A model generated the notes under the pieces. The model was not told where the DNA came from. It saw nothing but the letters and a program-made list of their open reading frames with translations, and made no database searches. From Epiperipatus broadwayi (lineage: Eukaryota; Onychophora; Udeonychophora; Euonychophora; Peripatidae), in contig JAQFVV010000018.1 of the NCBI GenBank assembly GCA_028023455.1, forward strand, positions 8,416,679 to 8,480,678: a DNA stretch of 64,000 bases, read 5' to 3'. The position numbers were made by a program, and so were the translations under genes. Shown here in pieces: positions 1-13,666 of the stretch (position 1 is the stretch's first letter; every line of letters starts with the position of its first letter).

Positions 1-2282
1 GAGAGAGAAAAAATACAGATAGGACATCCATATATATATATATAATAATTGCATTATCCACCACACGTGGTGCCCATGGTTAACCTGAACTGCAAATAAA
101 CAGTGCCCAACTAAGAGTATCTCCTATTGACTTATGAAATAGGATGTCGATTTAACAAAAGTTAGATACTGTTTCTGATACAGTGTTTTCTGTCTCATCA
201 TTTTTTGCTTCAGTCACTTAAATTATTTTAGGATTCTATCATTGTGACTTCTCATGCCAGCAGACATCTATATTAATTATTACAATGGACATAGTATATT
301 TATACAATATTTCTATCTTTTATCTAGACAAAAATTCTGAGTCAAATTCCCTTGTTTTTAAAACTCAAACTGTTGAAGTCAGTCCTTAATTGTAATTTTT
401 GCTAGAAACAATACAATTATTGATAATTCGGTTTGTAACTGGATTTGAATGAGACAGGAATTTTACCTGGCAAAGTGGAAGGGCTTTAGAAAATGTGTCT
501 AAAAGCAGCCTGTCTCACACAGTGTGGCTAAGTTGTCATATCTGATAGATTACTCATTACAGTAATAGAAATGATAAGAATAGTAATAAATATAGGGGAT
601 TTGAACTCAGACTTTCGAGCAACCTTAAACTATCTGAACTATCTCATACTACTAATACACATGACCACACACATGTAGAAAAGATAAATAATCACCAATG
701 TATGTATTTCGAAGTGATAAAACAGGAAGCACTAATAATATTAAAGATAAGTATTATAAATCTAATGTTTTCTAAATATAAATACATGGAATCTACAAAC
801 ATTATTTGATGCAAACTCTTCAAGACCATAACAGAGGACTGCATTGGTGATTTTGTTATCAAGATTTAAAATCAATTTAGTTGCCTTAATGAAAATCGTC
901 TCCATGGGAAAGAAATTTAATAAAACTGGATGGTTACAAGTTTTGTTTTTGGAGTTGGGGGGGGGGTGCACATCAGTCTGACAAAAAAAAATGCATAATA
1001 TTGGACTTGCTATTATACCTAATTTTACTATTGGAATTTCACGTTGTATCAGTGAATGGCTAATGATATTTAAACTTGACTTGTTTAATAAAGCTCATGC
1101 TCCAATATTACATTGAGAGAATTTGGTGAAGGAAAGCTTTATTCCTTATTGGATAGCATTATTAAGTCAACACCATTACTATTGAAAGATCAAATTTTCT
1201 TCAAGATTTTAAGGCACACATTGGTATGAATAGTAAACATTAGACAAATTATTGAAATAATTGCATTGATGTTGTAAATTAAAATGATTTGTTTTTATTG
1301 GATTTTTGTATGAAATAGTCTTTGTTTAGACAGACAAATCAATATAAAGGAACAACATAGCTGCATTCTCATTCAAAATAATGGTATTTGATAAATTACA
1401 TTCCAGTTAGGAATCGGAATAAAAGAGAAGTTTATACTACATGAGCACACATAACTACAATTTTTGGACAATCATAGTTTAAAATGATAGGTGTATTAAA
1501 AAAACAGATATTATCCCAATTACACTGACAAGAAAATTGATATTTGTACTTTAGAAGAATCTACTAATGCGAAAATTTCAACAGCTATTACAAATATAAA
1601 TTGTTAATTTGAACCTTCAGCACTATAATATTACTAAAGCATATTATTATCTTAAAAACCATGTTATAGATATGAAGTAAACTACTTGTGTTCACTAGAA
1701 AAAGAAGTTTCTGGCAATGATATTATTATTGGTGATTTAACTGAAAGGAAATATGGTCCTTTCTGTTAGGCTGAATAATAAATTAAATGGGTGACTCTAT
1801 AATAAATATAAAAAATTTGAAGGCAAAAGTTCATTGATTGACAAACAGACTTAAAATAATTTTTGGAATAAAACAGCAAAGAGATTCATATATTCATTGA
1901 TTGTGTTTTCTCTAAATTTTTTTTGATTCATTGAAAACAACATTTGGACTTGAAAATATCACAATCCTATTATATATCCAACAATGGTCTTTTTTATGTG
2001 ATCACAATGACATTTTGAATAGAATATTTTGAGCATTTTTTGAAGAAATATTTTGAGCATCCTTTGAATATTTATACAAAAATAGAGTGTTAATGATATA
2101 TGCATTTTATCTACTCATTTTAATTTGGATAAAAGCATCCAATGGAATGAAATCAAATAGCTTTGTGTAATCTTAAAAATGGAAAGGTTCTAGATTTTGA
2201 TAAATCATATGGAGAAGTTTTAAAATATAATGGTGATATGTGAGCTTTCAAAAATATTGGAAATTTTTTTGGAATATATAAC
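1..2282. other. AT-rich non-coding stretch
   Basis: No convincing gene. It holds simple AT-rich sequence, a short GA/TA start, and at 603-712 a decayed copy of the arm of the foldback repeat found at 23410-23508 (shared words such as aaaagataaataatcacc). The short reading frames here are chance frames. Confidence 0.6.
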
Positions 2283-2680
2283 ACATGAATTAGTGCCACT
2301 GGATCATATGAATGCTTTTATTGTTCCAATTTTTAAAAAAGAAATAGACAAGATTACAGTAATTATCATGGAATATCATTACTAAGACAGCAAAGATATT
2401 TTCAGGGATTTTGTTGAATAGGAAGCTTTTAATCATAGATGAAATATTAACCACCAGAGACAATGTAATTTTCAATCATCAAGAAAAGTGTCAGGAACAC
2501 TATAATTTATATACTGCTTTTATGGATTTGGTCAAGGCATTTACATGACTTAATACAACAGGGCTCTGGCATTGTTTGACATTAGTTAATTGTCTACCAA
2601 AGGGTATTCCTATTATACAACTTCTATATGGAAGTATAGTGGCTGTTTAATATATCTATAAAGATATTACATAACATGGG
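2283..2680 (+). pseudogene. Decayed LINE reverse-transcriptase fragment
   Basis: Conceptual translation in shifting frames gives recognisable pieces of a non-LTR retrotransposon RT: IVPIFKKE, then DYSNYHGIS (counterpart of the NYRGIS block), a QEKCQE-like block, and YTAFMDLVKAF, which corresponds to RT motif A (F-x-D-L-x-K-A-F-D) with the last catalytic region altered. Stops and frameshifts occur every few dozen codons, so it cannot code. The order of blocks matches the fingers and first palm motif of CR1/Jockey/RTE-like RTs; the clade cannot be settled. It may continue weakly to about 3.1 kb, but I see no motif C. Confidence 0.6.
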
Positions 2681-3287
2681 AAAGAGAAAAGTGAATAACT
2701 CCATGTGTGTCTATGTTTAAATTTAAAAAATCAGATACATTAACTGAGGTTTAAAGTTTATATCTGTGCTAAAGATAATCTCTAATTTAGAAAATGATTA
2801 ATAATAATCATTATTGTATTTATCTGAGTTGGATGGTGTCAACGTTGTGAATGGAGAGAGTTTGACAATGATAAATAAAAATTTAACAACTTATGATGGA
2901 ATGAGAAATATTATTACAGATGGAAAAATTCGAGGCATTTTGAACTGAAAACTGGTTCTAAATAATCGTGCATATTTGTTCCAACGTTGTTTTCAATTTT
3001 TTATGATAGTGGCTTTGAAATTGTTTATATGCAACTCATTAAAATGAGAATGAAGATATAAAACAGATTTAATTGTGAAATTTTTAATTTGAATGTATTA
3101 AGAGTAAAAAGAAGTCTTTTCTTTTTGGATTTACTGAATGCTAATGATTGATATTTTTTGCCAGTTCAGAAGACGATTTACAGAATGTATTTATTATTTT
3201 TAATGTAACATATAAAATATTCTGATTCCCTGGAAACTTTAGCTAGGATGGTTATTATCTTGAGAATGTAAATCACTTTAAATATCT

Positions 3288-3806
3288 TAATTATAATTAT
3301 GCACTCTTTCGCATATATTAGTAAAGCTGTAGTTATTTAATATTTAAGATTTTATCAGCATAGCGCTTTCAGGGTGTAATTTTGAATCCGTCTGTTGTAA
3401 GTTGTTCTACATTTATGCAAATGTGTGTGAATATTTAATTAGTCCATTGTTTGGAGCGAGCAAAGCAAGCTTATCTTTTATTAATAATGTTGAGGTTATT
3501 TGCAATACAATAAGTTTCTTTAATCTTTTTTTTGGCATCGTTCTTCTCTATGCAGTAGTAGGTTCAAATGAGTGACCTGTGGTTGTTTGATACTCCCAGG
3601 GATATCGATATTCCTTCACTTTTGTTTTTTGCTCTGTTGTATGTGTATTGATGCATGTATAACAACTTACAACGGAGTTATCATTTTTAAAGTGATGAGT
3701 ATGAGATCCAAAATTACATCCCAAAAGCGCTAAGCTGATAAAATCTTAAATATTCAATAACTATATCTTCACTAATATATGTGAAATAGTGCATAATTAT
3801 AATTAC
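3288..3806. repeat. Foldback element with arms of about 120-145 bp
   Basis: The segment 3288-3411 reappears inverted at 3659-3806: the outer ends read taattataattatgcac and its complement, and inner landmarks include the word around agcgctt and ttgtaagttgtt inverted. The loop is about 250 bp with no coding capacity. This is the shape of a non-autonomous foldback element or MITE. No clear target duplication was seen. Confidence 0.6.
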
Positions 3807-3811
3807 AATTT

Positions 3812-5119
3812 TAATAGTGAAGAAAAAAGATTTACCTATTTAAATATCTTAATAATTTTGTAAGCAGAAAGGTTACGTAACTGTTGAGATATGTACAGCT
3901 GCTTTCAGAAAATTAAAAGATATAATATATTTTATCATAGGGAACTAACTCCAATGCAACTAAATTAGCTGTATTTAGAATTGTTATTGTATTCAAATTA
4001 TTGTATCGAAGTAAGACGTGAACACCCTAATAGTGCATTTTAAAGAATTTAGAGAAGTTTTATATAATAATGGTCTGTAGAATTTTAAAAATATTGTGGC
4101 AAGATTATAAACCAACCAGTATGTCCTACAATTTTCTAAACATGATTCTATAGAATCCACTATTATAGAATAACATATTCATTGAATTAATATGTAAAAC
4201 AAATGAACAATACAAGACTTCCTATGGTAAATTTGAGGATTGTTTTTAGGGAAGATGGAAATCCTATCAAAATTATATATATTATCTCAAAGTCACTTTA
4301 ACAAAATGCAATGTCAAGAAATAAGAATATTGAACATGTAATTTATAATCAAATACTATAAAAATAGTATTCATGAATTAAAATGAGATTTATTTTTGTT
4401 AAAGTTAAATAATTTAAAGTAAATCTTATTTGATAAGTCAGCTTTGTTATTCTAATTCAAAAAAAAATATTTTGAAATTATTAAAGTTAAATGATTGTTA
4501 TAAGATATCATTTATTCGAATTTTAAGATATCCTTCAGATTTCATGATTTAAAAAAATAAGACATTAAAATATTAAATTTTAAAAATTAAATAAGCAAAA
4601 CATATTTATTATAATTCAAATTACATTAAAATAATTGTATATATAATACAACCTAGAGACAGATTGAATATATTTGTTCAATGTAATTCATATTTTATTA
4701 TTTTACTACTCCTAGAGATTATAAAACTACTATGCAGATTACATGTGTGGTTACATGAATTAATGAATTTAGCACTGAAGCATAAAAAATAGTGGGTATC
4801 TTTTTTATGTTACCAGAACGTTAACTTTTTAATTTTTAATTTGAAGTATTATTGTAATTAAGACATAGATTATATTTTAATTATGCATTATAGACAATGT
4901 AAATGATATTTCATATATGATAGTGGTATATTTTAAATGCAATTAATAAATTGTTTAAGGAACAATATCTTTATTAATGTGCGCTTATGTATTTATAAAT
5001 AAATAATATAAAATACCATTACATAACATCAATTAACATATATATTGAACTGGGTCCGAAAAGAAGTTTATTCTTGCTAAGTTTAACTTGGTTTAAATCC
5101 CTTTTATAATAATTTTGAA
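3812..5119. other. AT-rich non-coding stretch
   Basis: Extremely AT-rich sequence of mixed short A and T runs. I see no genes, no structured repeat and no RNA. Confidence 0.5.
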
Positions 5120-5400
5120 AAAAACATGGCCCTTCAAGCAGAGTGGAAAATACCCTTGATAGCAAGCCCTCAATTATACCCATGGTCAGATAAAGCTATG
5201 CAAAGCATATCATGATCATATTTCCAGACCATGGCCCACCTTGATGGATGGAATCAAATCTCTGCCATCCAAAGCATTTTATTTGTTTTGAGGATCAACC
5301 TCAGGCACCAGCCAACCATAGGACACCAGGCACACAATCCAGCACTTAAAATATCCCATGGCTAGCTCATACTCTTAACCAGGGTCCAGCACATTTAACT
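5120..5400. repeat. GC-richer island, probable unidentified dispersed repeat
   Basis: About 280 bp with clearly more C and G than its surroundings and rich in cca/atgg words (for example three occurrences of catgg). There is no open frame and no tRNA-like box. The abrupt change of composition suggests an inserted sequence, but no termini or flanking duplication could be found, so the identity is open. Confidence 0.3.
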
Positions 5401-5912
5401 TAACACATAAAAAATAACTATATTATTAAATTAATAGTGATGCAGTGACAAGAGAGAGAGAATAGACCAAATAATATTTAAGCAAACATTAATATTTATT
5501 CAGACACACACATATCTAATATAACATAACAATATAATATTGAAATTTACAAAACAATATATATATATATATTGTAACGATATATAAATATGTCGTTACA
5601 TTAATTTAAAATAAAATCTTAAAGTTCGCAAATAAAAATAAAATCTATTAAAAAAAAAATTAAACGCTAAAATTAAAATGTTTGTTAAACGTATATATTC
5701 GCACAGATTCAAAACTTTAAAAATATTTTTTTAAAAAAAAAAACAAATAAATAAGTATTTGAACATACTTTTTTATAAAAAAAAGTACAAGACTTAAAGA
5801 TAAAATATTTTTGTAAATGGAAATGATTGTTTATTAATTATCCAAAAGCTGTGTAATTAAAAAGTCAGATCAAAATTAGATAAGGAATAAAGAAATAGCT
5901 TGTCCAATATAG

Positions 5913-6242
5913 AAGCAGCAAATAAAGGCCCGGACCATAACGAAAAAATGGAACAATGACGTCTTTGTTCATGGAATCCATAGGAGGACTATAAAAAGAA
6001 AAATATTGAGTTCCAGTGAGTTTTCGAACTTGATTTGGGGAGACGAACGACAAGATGCACTTGTCGTTCTCTCTCACTTATTTAAAAAAAATGAAAAGAC
6101 TGTGATACCAGAATGGAATCAGCTAATGCCATCTCCAGAACATTATTTTCCAATGGAGATGTTGCGGGAATTAAAAAACAGGAACCTGGACTCTTCTACT
6201 GTAAGCTATATTGACATGCACTCTAAATTTAAAAATAATTAA
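5913..6242 (+). CDS. Candidate terminal exon of an unrecognised gene
   Basis: An open frame of 109 codons ending in TAA at 6240-6242 starts directly after a possible 3' splice site (ccaatatag at 5904-5912), in phase 0. The predicted peptide is coding-like in composition for such an AT-rich region: it uses CGG, GCC, GAC and CTG codons, is rich in charged residues and Trp (two Trp-Gly/Trp-Asn contexts), and ends FKNN. Notable stretches are KKWNNDVFVHGIH, IWGDERQDALVVLSHLFKK and MPSPEHYFPMEMLRELK. There is no membrane segment or known motif. I do not recognise the family. It could be the last exon of a plus-strand gene starting left of the window, or a captured fragment. No AATAAA was found close behind it. 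Confidence 0.4.
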   Translation, partial: KQQIKARTITKKWNNDVFVHGIHRRTIKRKILSSSEFSNLIWGDERQDALVVLSHLFKKNEKTVIPEWNQLMPSPEHYFPMEMLRELKNRNLDSSTVSYIDMHSKFKNN

Positions 6243-7570
6243 GAACTTTCGTTCAACCTTATGAACTTCTATCTGACTTTTAAGTTTAAAATCAATTGAT
6301 AATGTGTAATTTTATATATATATATTTGCATTTGATAAAAAAATCATTTCCATTTATTATTTTATTTGTATTAATATTTATTGTTTAAATTTTAAATGAG
6401 GGAATTTAAGGTTGGGTATAGACATTGCATAGATTCGTTAGCGGTTGATAATGTTGTGGTTTTCACATTTGATTAGAATATATAAGTCAACGATGTCACT
6501 GCAAGCATCTTACAATGAATGCTATCGGGTTTTGCGTATTCCCTATGCAATTGACATTATCGATGATTTTGTATTTTGATCGGTCGTGTTTATTTTGAAA
6601 TGTTTTTAACCGTGGAATCTGTGCGACATTATAAAACAAATTATATAAAATTCATCTGTGTGAACGTATTTAAATGTTAAATTTAAGTCGGGCATGAATG
6701 GCTATATAGTTTTGTAAAGTTATATTAAGGGAGGGTAATCTTAGGTTATTCATTTCGTAGTTGAATTGGCTCAATGGATTGGATATATTTGTGTAATTAG
6801 TAGATGTAGTATGAGATCCGCTACAGGAAAGATTGCATATATATGCCACACACCTTCTGTTTGCCTATGGATGGGTTTGTAAGACAGCAAAGGACCGCAA
6901 TCCATTCCTATGGAGTTTTATGTTTATTGTTCTACTCGCCAACAGATGTAGCATTCCTGTTGGTGGAGAGACAATGTCTTCTCTAACTCTACTTACTGTT
7001 CAGACATACATTCCTGACAGTATAGTATTTTGTGTTGTCGTATTTTCATGCTACATTGAATACATAAATGTATCAGATGGATTGACGCCAGTTTGACTGC
7101 GAACTTTTTGGCCTAAGGTTAAATAAGGTATAGAATATTTTCTTTTCAAATACAATCTATAGAGTCTATTCATACTCGACTCACTAAATAAATATTAAAC
7201 TCATTATTGAAATCTATTTAAATGTAAAATTAAAGATTAATATAAACATCTAAAATGTTAAACTTATTCCTCAAATTAGAATGATTTTGTATGTGCGTAA
7301 ATAAATATTTTTATGTGTTAATTTCTGGCAGTGGCTTTTATTTTTTTATATTTAAGATATAAAGTTATATTTTATAATCTCTGCTATTTCACTGAGCTAG
7401 TGACTTGGGCTAATGATATGAATATTTAAATAAGGTGGAATCTTAACAGCGCGTATCTGCCTACTTTATCAATTTTTCTAGGCTCAAATGCCTAGATGGC
7501 ACCCCTGTAGTGCAGATTGCGGTTAGATTCGATCTTCACTTGAGTTTGGATCATTATAATATATATATAT
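6243..7570. other. Non-coding stretch, nothing identified
   Basis: Mixed-sequence intergenic DNA. A frame of 87 codons at 6833-7096 has no recognisable domain and no splice context and is not called. No structured RNA seen. Confidence 0.4.
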
Positions 7571-7917
7571 AAAACTTTAATATGTGTTAGTATTAAATAT
7601 GCACACATTATATAACTGCATGCAATGAACAAAAGGGAGTTGTTTTGTGCCTTGTCAAAGAAATGGTGAGTGGAGGCACTCTGATTCTAATTTGCATATT
7701 CACCTGGTTTTGGACGAATATTTGCATATCAGTATATCATTCAAAAATGATAAAAGAGTTTGTACTTCTTGATAATGAAGGGTAAGTCTTCAAAAACGTT
7801 TGGAGATTTAATAAATTGTTGTTATTATTTAGAGAATTGTTCAAGATAATTGTCCAATATATCATATTCGAATTATATAATGTGTGCATATTTAATACTA
7901 ACACATATTAAAGTTTT
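7571..7917. mobile_element. MITE-like element with 45-bp terminal inverted repeats
   Basis: The first 45 bp (aaaactttaatatgtgtta...) are repeated inverted at 7873-7917 with almost no mismatch. The 347-bp unit has no coding capacity. The TA-rich flanks hide any target duplication, so the superfamily is unknown. Confidence 0.7.
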
Positions 7918-8176
7918 ACATATTGTATCTATAACATACATTTATTTTGTATATATATATATATATATATATATATTGTGACCAGTTGGATTACGTAGCA
8001 CACACTAATATAGTGTGTGCATAAATATATATAAAGTTGAAAGGAAAACTAGAAATAAACACAGACAAAAATTATAGTAGATATTTTCTACATTCATTGA
8101 AATAAAAAAATAAATAAATAATAAATAATAACTCTGATTTAAAATATTGTTTTATAAATTAAACTTTTAAAATGTC

Positions 8177-8218
<42 letters not shown>

Positions 8219-11200
8219 ATTATTATTATTATTATTCTGATTGTGAAATGTAAAAACACAATAATTGTTTTTGAAATTTTTTAAATTAATTAAAACATGT
8301 ATGTACATTCAAAGGGATTAGAGAGATAAAAATAAAAACTGTTTTCAATCAAGGTGTTGTTATCACCTCAGACAATTTTATAAAAAAGACTGATAAAAAA
8401 TATCAGTCAGTCTGGATAATAGTTTTTTGTAAGAAGGGTTAGCTGAAAAGTTGGTTATAATATTTTGTTGCAGCTTCTTGAAGTTTGCAGCAGTTTATTT
8501 TAGCTGACCATAGAGTTGGCAGAATATCTACCATGAATTGATATAGCTGAAGGTCAGACAGTAGATTCAGGAGCTGCTAATATTTCCTTCACATGAGTTT
8601 AAATTCACATAGAGAAAATTGTGTTGTTTATTTAAAATAAGATTTAGTGAATTACATGTGAAGTGTTTTAAGCTTCACGCTCTTAGTTTGCAGTGCTTGA
8701 GTCTGACTTATTTTTATATAAATTTAAGTAGAAAAGAAGGTGGGTCCCATCTTTTTCTCATAGTTCTGGCTTGTATTCTTGAATTGAGATTCCCACATTA
8801 GTCATTATTGCATCTGATTGGTTGTCACATAAGCATTTTTAAGGCACTTCTGTTGAAGGTTTTAGCCTTTCACGTTATTTTTACTTTTCAACACTATGAA
8901 ATTAGAAAGTAAATAAGCCTTCACTCTGACTTATGCATTATTTATCATACATAATATCAACTAAAATGTTAATTTAGATCTACACTTCATAGTCTAATTA
9001 AATTGTTTGCTAATTAAATAAATAGACAATATAGTTTTAATAAAATGTACACAAAAAATATAAATACTTAAAATAATATTCATTTTGAAAAATATGTTTT
9101 AAGGTTATTCCATAAATAAAAATTGAATTTAACAAAATAAATCGTGTTGATGTTATACTAAATACTTTTTGCTTGGCACCACTCTCAAAATTCCTTATAT
9201 GTGTTTCATGTTTTTTTTTTCAAAAAATAACAATATAAACTAATATTCATAAAACACAAGCATTCATCATCCTTTGTGTTATTCATTTTGATGTTTCATC
9301 TTTTTAAAAATATGCATTGATTTGTGTAAAATCAAAAATATCAAAATTAATTAAAAATATCATGAATAGTTGTCATTTCTTTTATCATCAAAATTGCTTA
9401 ATAAAAATATGAAAAAAGTATTTATAATTCTTTATTACTTTACTATCAGTATTTTCATTCAATTTCATTTGTATTTCATTTTAATTCAAACAAGAAAAAC
9501 CTATCTTACTTCCTTTTGAAAAACAATACATCAATCCAAAATTATTTATTATTTATCTTTCATAAAATACTATACTATACGATACTATATGATGCCTAGG
9601 ACCTGAAGGAATAATTAGAGTAAAAACTCAATAGTATAAAATATTTAATAATCCACATGGAAACAGTGTGAAAGAATATGTATGACTTTTGTCCAATACC
9701 TTCAAAACAATGTCTATGCTATTTATTCAACTCTTACAGATCACTTTAAGATACAAAAATACCAAAAATATCAACCACTGCCCATGGAAAATACATACAA
9801 GACACAGGGCTATGTCACCTGTACTTGCATAAAACTATGAAGATCAAATATAGGCTATTTTCCTATCTTCTTAACATATCCTACTTATATGCATCCAAGG
9901 ATTTCCTTATACTTCCCTGTCACTACCGATTAAAACTCCAAAATAGCTCTAACAATTCACATTACAAAATAACTAGCATTACTCTTAATAACAAACAAGG
10001 TTAACATGTGATATTATCAATCCAGAACTACTATAAGAAAAAGGTTTTATTCACTTTAAAACTCATCAACAAAAATACAAATGACTTTGATTTTAAAACA
10101 CATTAAAACCAATATTTAAATATTTAAAAAGTATTGTTCATTCAGTAAAGAATCATGAAAAATTATAAGCATCAATAAATTATATTAAACTTTCCTAATA
10201 TAAGAAAGAAAATGTATGCATATCTCTTTTTTAAAAATCATAGCTTATATCTCAGAATAATAATAAAAATCTATATGTGTAATTAACGCACACATACTCA
10301 TGTTCATACATTCATATGATAAATGTAATATTTTCAAAAAATATTCCAAGCAACTCTAGAAAAAGAAAATAGTAAATAAAATATATGTCACATAATAATT
10401 AAACAATTTTTTTAAAAAAATTGTCTAGTGGCTTTACGATTTGCAAAAACCACTATCTTGATGTTTTCAATCCAAATTCATCAACAGAAAACATATTAAT
10501 CAAAAATCTCAGTCATCCACTACAACACTATTATACTTTAAAAAATTGTTTGCAAAACTTTAAAATATTAAAAGATTTTTTTAAAAAATATTAACATTAA
10601 TGTTGTTAAAATAAATAGAAAAAATATTTAAAATGTAACTTTTCCTATCCTAACAATACATTCTAATACTAAGGTTAGTATATTTAAAATAATTCAAAAC
10701 TAAATTTACATAATCCAATTTATGTTTGTTCTCCATAAAGTTCAATTAAAGTCTTTCATTACAATTCAACACTTCCACTGGGAACTCCCATGGTTGCCAT
10801 GTGACGAATATTGTCTGAAAGTTTTCTAACACAGAGCTCTTTTTCCTCTCATGGTTTGTAAAAACTCACAAAAAAAAATGTCGACCTTTTAAAATCTCAC
10901 AAAATCTAAAAAATTTACTATTCATCCTGCTCTTGAAAGTCCTTCAATACACTCTCTATCTGTAACTTCCTCAAGATGTCAATTATTAATGTGATGTCAC
11001 TTCTTTAAAAAAATTTATGGGTAAGTTCCAGTGTTCTTCCGTTCACATAAATTCTATTGGCTTAAGATGCATCATCAATGGCCATTCAAAACCATTCCAT
11101 GTTAGCAGAAAATAGGCATTTTTCCATTTTTCCTTTAAAAATATTATTATCTCATAATGCAGATATGTAGTAATAAATAACTTTACATTTAAATATTCAA

Positions 11201-13182
11201 TGGGTTATTTATTTAGTCCTGATAATATTCATTTTATTATCCATTTGTTTTCCTTTTTTTTCAACATATATTTAAAAAAACAAGCTTTTATTATATTAAA
11301 ATAATCACATTTTTTAACAATAACTTGTCAAAGTAATTATATCCGTAATAACTTTTATTTTTACTCTTCATCACTTTTTTAAAAAGTTTAAATAATTTTT
11401 ATATAAATATCTTTTTTAAAAAATTGCTGTACTTTTAAAATATATAATCAATAGTATAATACAGAATGATATATTTTCTTATACTATAATTTCATTTTGA
11501 CTATTTTCATAACTTTAAAGAAACATTTAGTTGTCAGTCTTTTCCAGGTAAATTTATTATCCAAATAAGATTTTTTTAAAGTTTTTAAAATATTATACAC
11601 AAACGTGTTAACTCTCTGAGTGATACTTTCAAATAATATCCTCCTTAAACTCCAAAGCATTTTATAAGAATAATTACAACAGTTTTTAATTAACACAAGA
11701 AAAATTATACTTTCCTCTGTCATTTGTTTCTCCAATGACTCTAACCTCCCCACACACATTACTTCAGGTATATGCTCCATAATTACCATGAACTTGACTT
11801 AAGTTTTAAATATAAAAAAACTAGCAGGAAATTAATTGGTTTTAGGGAAACATTCTTATTTTAACTAAATAAATTTTTAATACTTTACACTTTTTTTAAA
11901 AAATAATAAAATTTTAAAAATATTAAAGAAGTAAAAAAATAGAAGTAGAAAGAAGTGTTTAAGAAATGAGAGCATTCATTTATATACCAGCTCCAACTTA
12001 TAATCTGATTAGTTACTTGACCTCAGTTTACAAATGGTGGGGTCAGGATCAGGGTGGATGGTGGTGATCTAGTAATGGATGGAAGTGAAGAGTTGGAGGT
12101 GGAGGGATTGAATTAAAAGAGGTAGTTAATATATCTGATTTATAGGGAAAATGAAGTGGAAATGGATTGTGTAGATGATATTGGGTATTCTAGATATGGA
12201 GGGTCGGGAGAGAGGGAGAGAGGGGGGGGGGTGGTTTAATAAAACTAATTTATATAATTGTCAATTTCACATTTTTATAATTTAGCAATAAAATTATAAC
12301 TCATCATTTATACCATTAATATTATTACAATATTCAATCCTAACTCAATTCTATAATTTTATCTAACAAATTAAAACAACACATATTAAATAATATTTTA
12401 TCAGTTTATCTAATACTTAACTTTAATGTATCTATTTCAAAAATTTATCTTTATTAACTTCAACTATTTTAAAGACAACTAATTAAATAATTTTCTATAT
12501 TTATTTTTATGACATTCAAATGCTTTCAATATTTTTAAAACAATTCTGAAAGTAATTTTGAAACTTTCTTTAAAAATCTTGCAAGCACAAAATATGTGTA
12601 CTGCTAATCGTATGACCAAAAATCCCAGACAAATGTGTTGCAATTTTTTATATTCACTGTCTGAAATGAAATTAATTAAATATTTAATTACAAAATATTA
12701 CATTATAAAAAAATAATAAAATATGATAGAATTTGTAATAATAATTTTGACATTATTTAAACAATAAACAAAACTAACTACATTTGTATATCCCACAAAA
12801 TACTAAAACCATTAATAAACAATTATAATATAAATTTAAATCTACTTTTATTAAATACATTTAATAACTTATTTAATTTTTAATCATCATTTAAAAACTA
12901 GTTTTCAACATATTGTCTAATAAGACTTTTAATACATCATTTTCATTACTATCACTATGGCCAGTTCTCCCAACCATACAAAATTATAATATTTAATTTT
13001 TACTTTATAATTTTAGCATTTTATCATAGCTTTTAAATATTTATAACTTTTAACTTTATTTCAATAAAGCTTTAAAGACCTATTAACATTATTATAGCAC
13101 CCGCAGATATTAAATTTCTTTTAATTTAAATTTTTTTAAGAAATTGACTTTCAAAACCTATTTAGACCTAATAAAAAGGGCA
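7918..13182. other. Intergenic stretch with TA microsatellites and strand-asymmetric composition
   Basis: Contains (TA)n at about 7950-7976 and 8181-8214 followed by a short TTA run. From about 8.9 to 13.1 kb the plus strand is strikingly poor in G, interrupted by a G-rich purine block at 12030-12236 (ending in a run of ten G). No gene is recognised; minus-strand frames at 10.7-11.8 kb lack any domain or consistent splice sites. Confidence 0.45.
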
Positions 13183-13380
13183 CAATATATATATAATCTT
13201 ATAATTGAATATTTATAAATACAGTAATTAGATGTATGTAAAGTATAACTTCAAAAATATTATTCACTTAGGAGCGCTTTCATCTAAACTGCTCCTAAGT
13301 GGATAAAAATTGTAAAGTTATACTTTACATATATCTAATTGCTGTATTTATAAATATTAAATTATAAGATTGTGTATATT
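13183..13380. repeat. 198-bp near-perfect palindrome (foldback MITE)
   Basis: Arms 13183-13250 and 13317-13380 are inverted copies (aatatttataaatacagtaa and its complement), and the centre has a second perfect inverted pair, cacttaggagc at 13265-13275 and gctcctaagtg at 13291-13301. The whole would fold into one long hairpin. No coding capacity. Confidence 0.7.
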
Positions 13381-13426
13381 GATTTGAAAAAATACAGACA
13401 TCCAATTATAATATTATATATATATT

Positions 13427-13666
13427 CAAACTTTAATGGACATGCTTCAATCTATTCCACTCTTCACTCTGCAGCCATCTATATCATTGAAAATCCGATG
13501 ATGGAATGCCAAAATACCTTAATGATGCCAATATTATTTTCATGATCATGTTGATTTTAAGTCAATCTGACTCTCATGTATAGGATTTTGTTCATTTTAA
13601 TATACAGAAGGGATGTGGATGAAGAGTTGGAGAGTGGAGTAGATGAAGCTTGTCCATTAAAGTTTG
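13427..13666. repeat. Foldback repeat sharing sequence with the 23.6-kb element
   Basis: Terminal inverted repeats of about 45 bp (caaactttaatggaca at the left, its complement at 13651-13666). About 190 bp of the interior is homologous to 23628-23815, with many C-to-T and G-to-A differences, so both belong to one dispersed family. Non-coding. Confidence 0.6.

Noticed and set aside
5865-6077. 70-codon minus-strand frame with hydrophobic end
   Set aside because: Shadow of the better supported plus-strand exon at 5913-6242.
11484-11789. 101-codon minus-strand frame
   Set aside because: No domain, no consistent splice sites and typical low-complexity composition of chance frames in AT-rich DNA.
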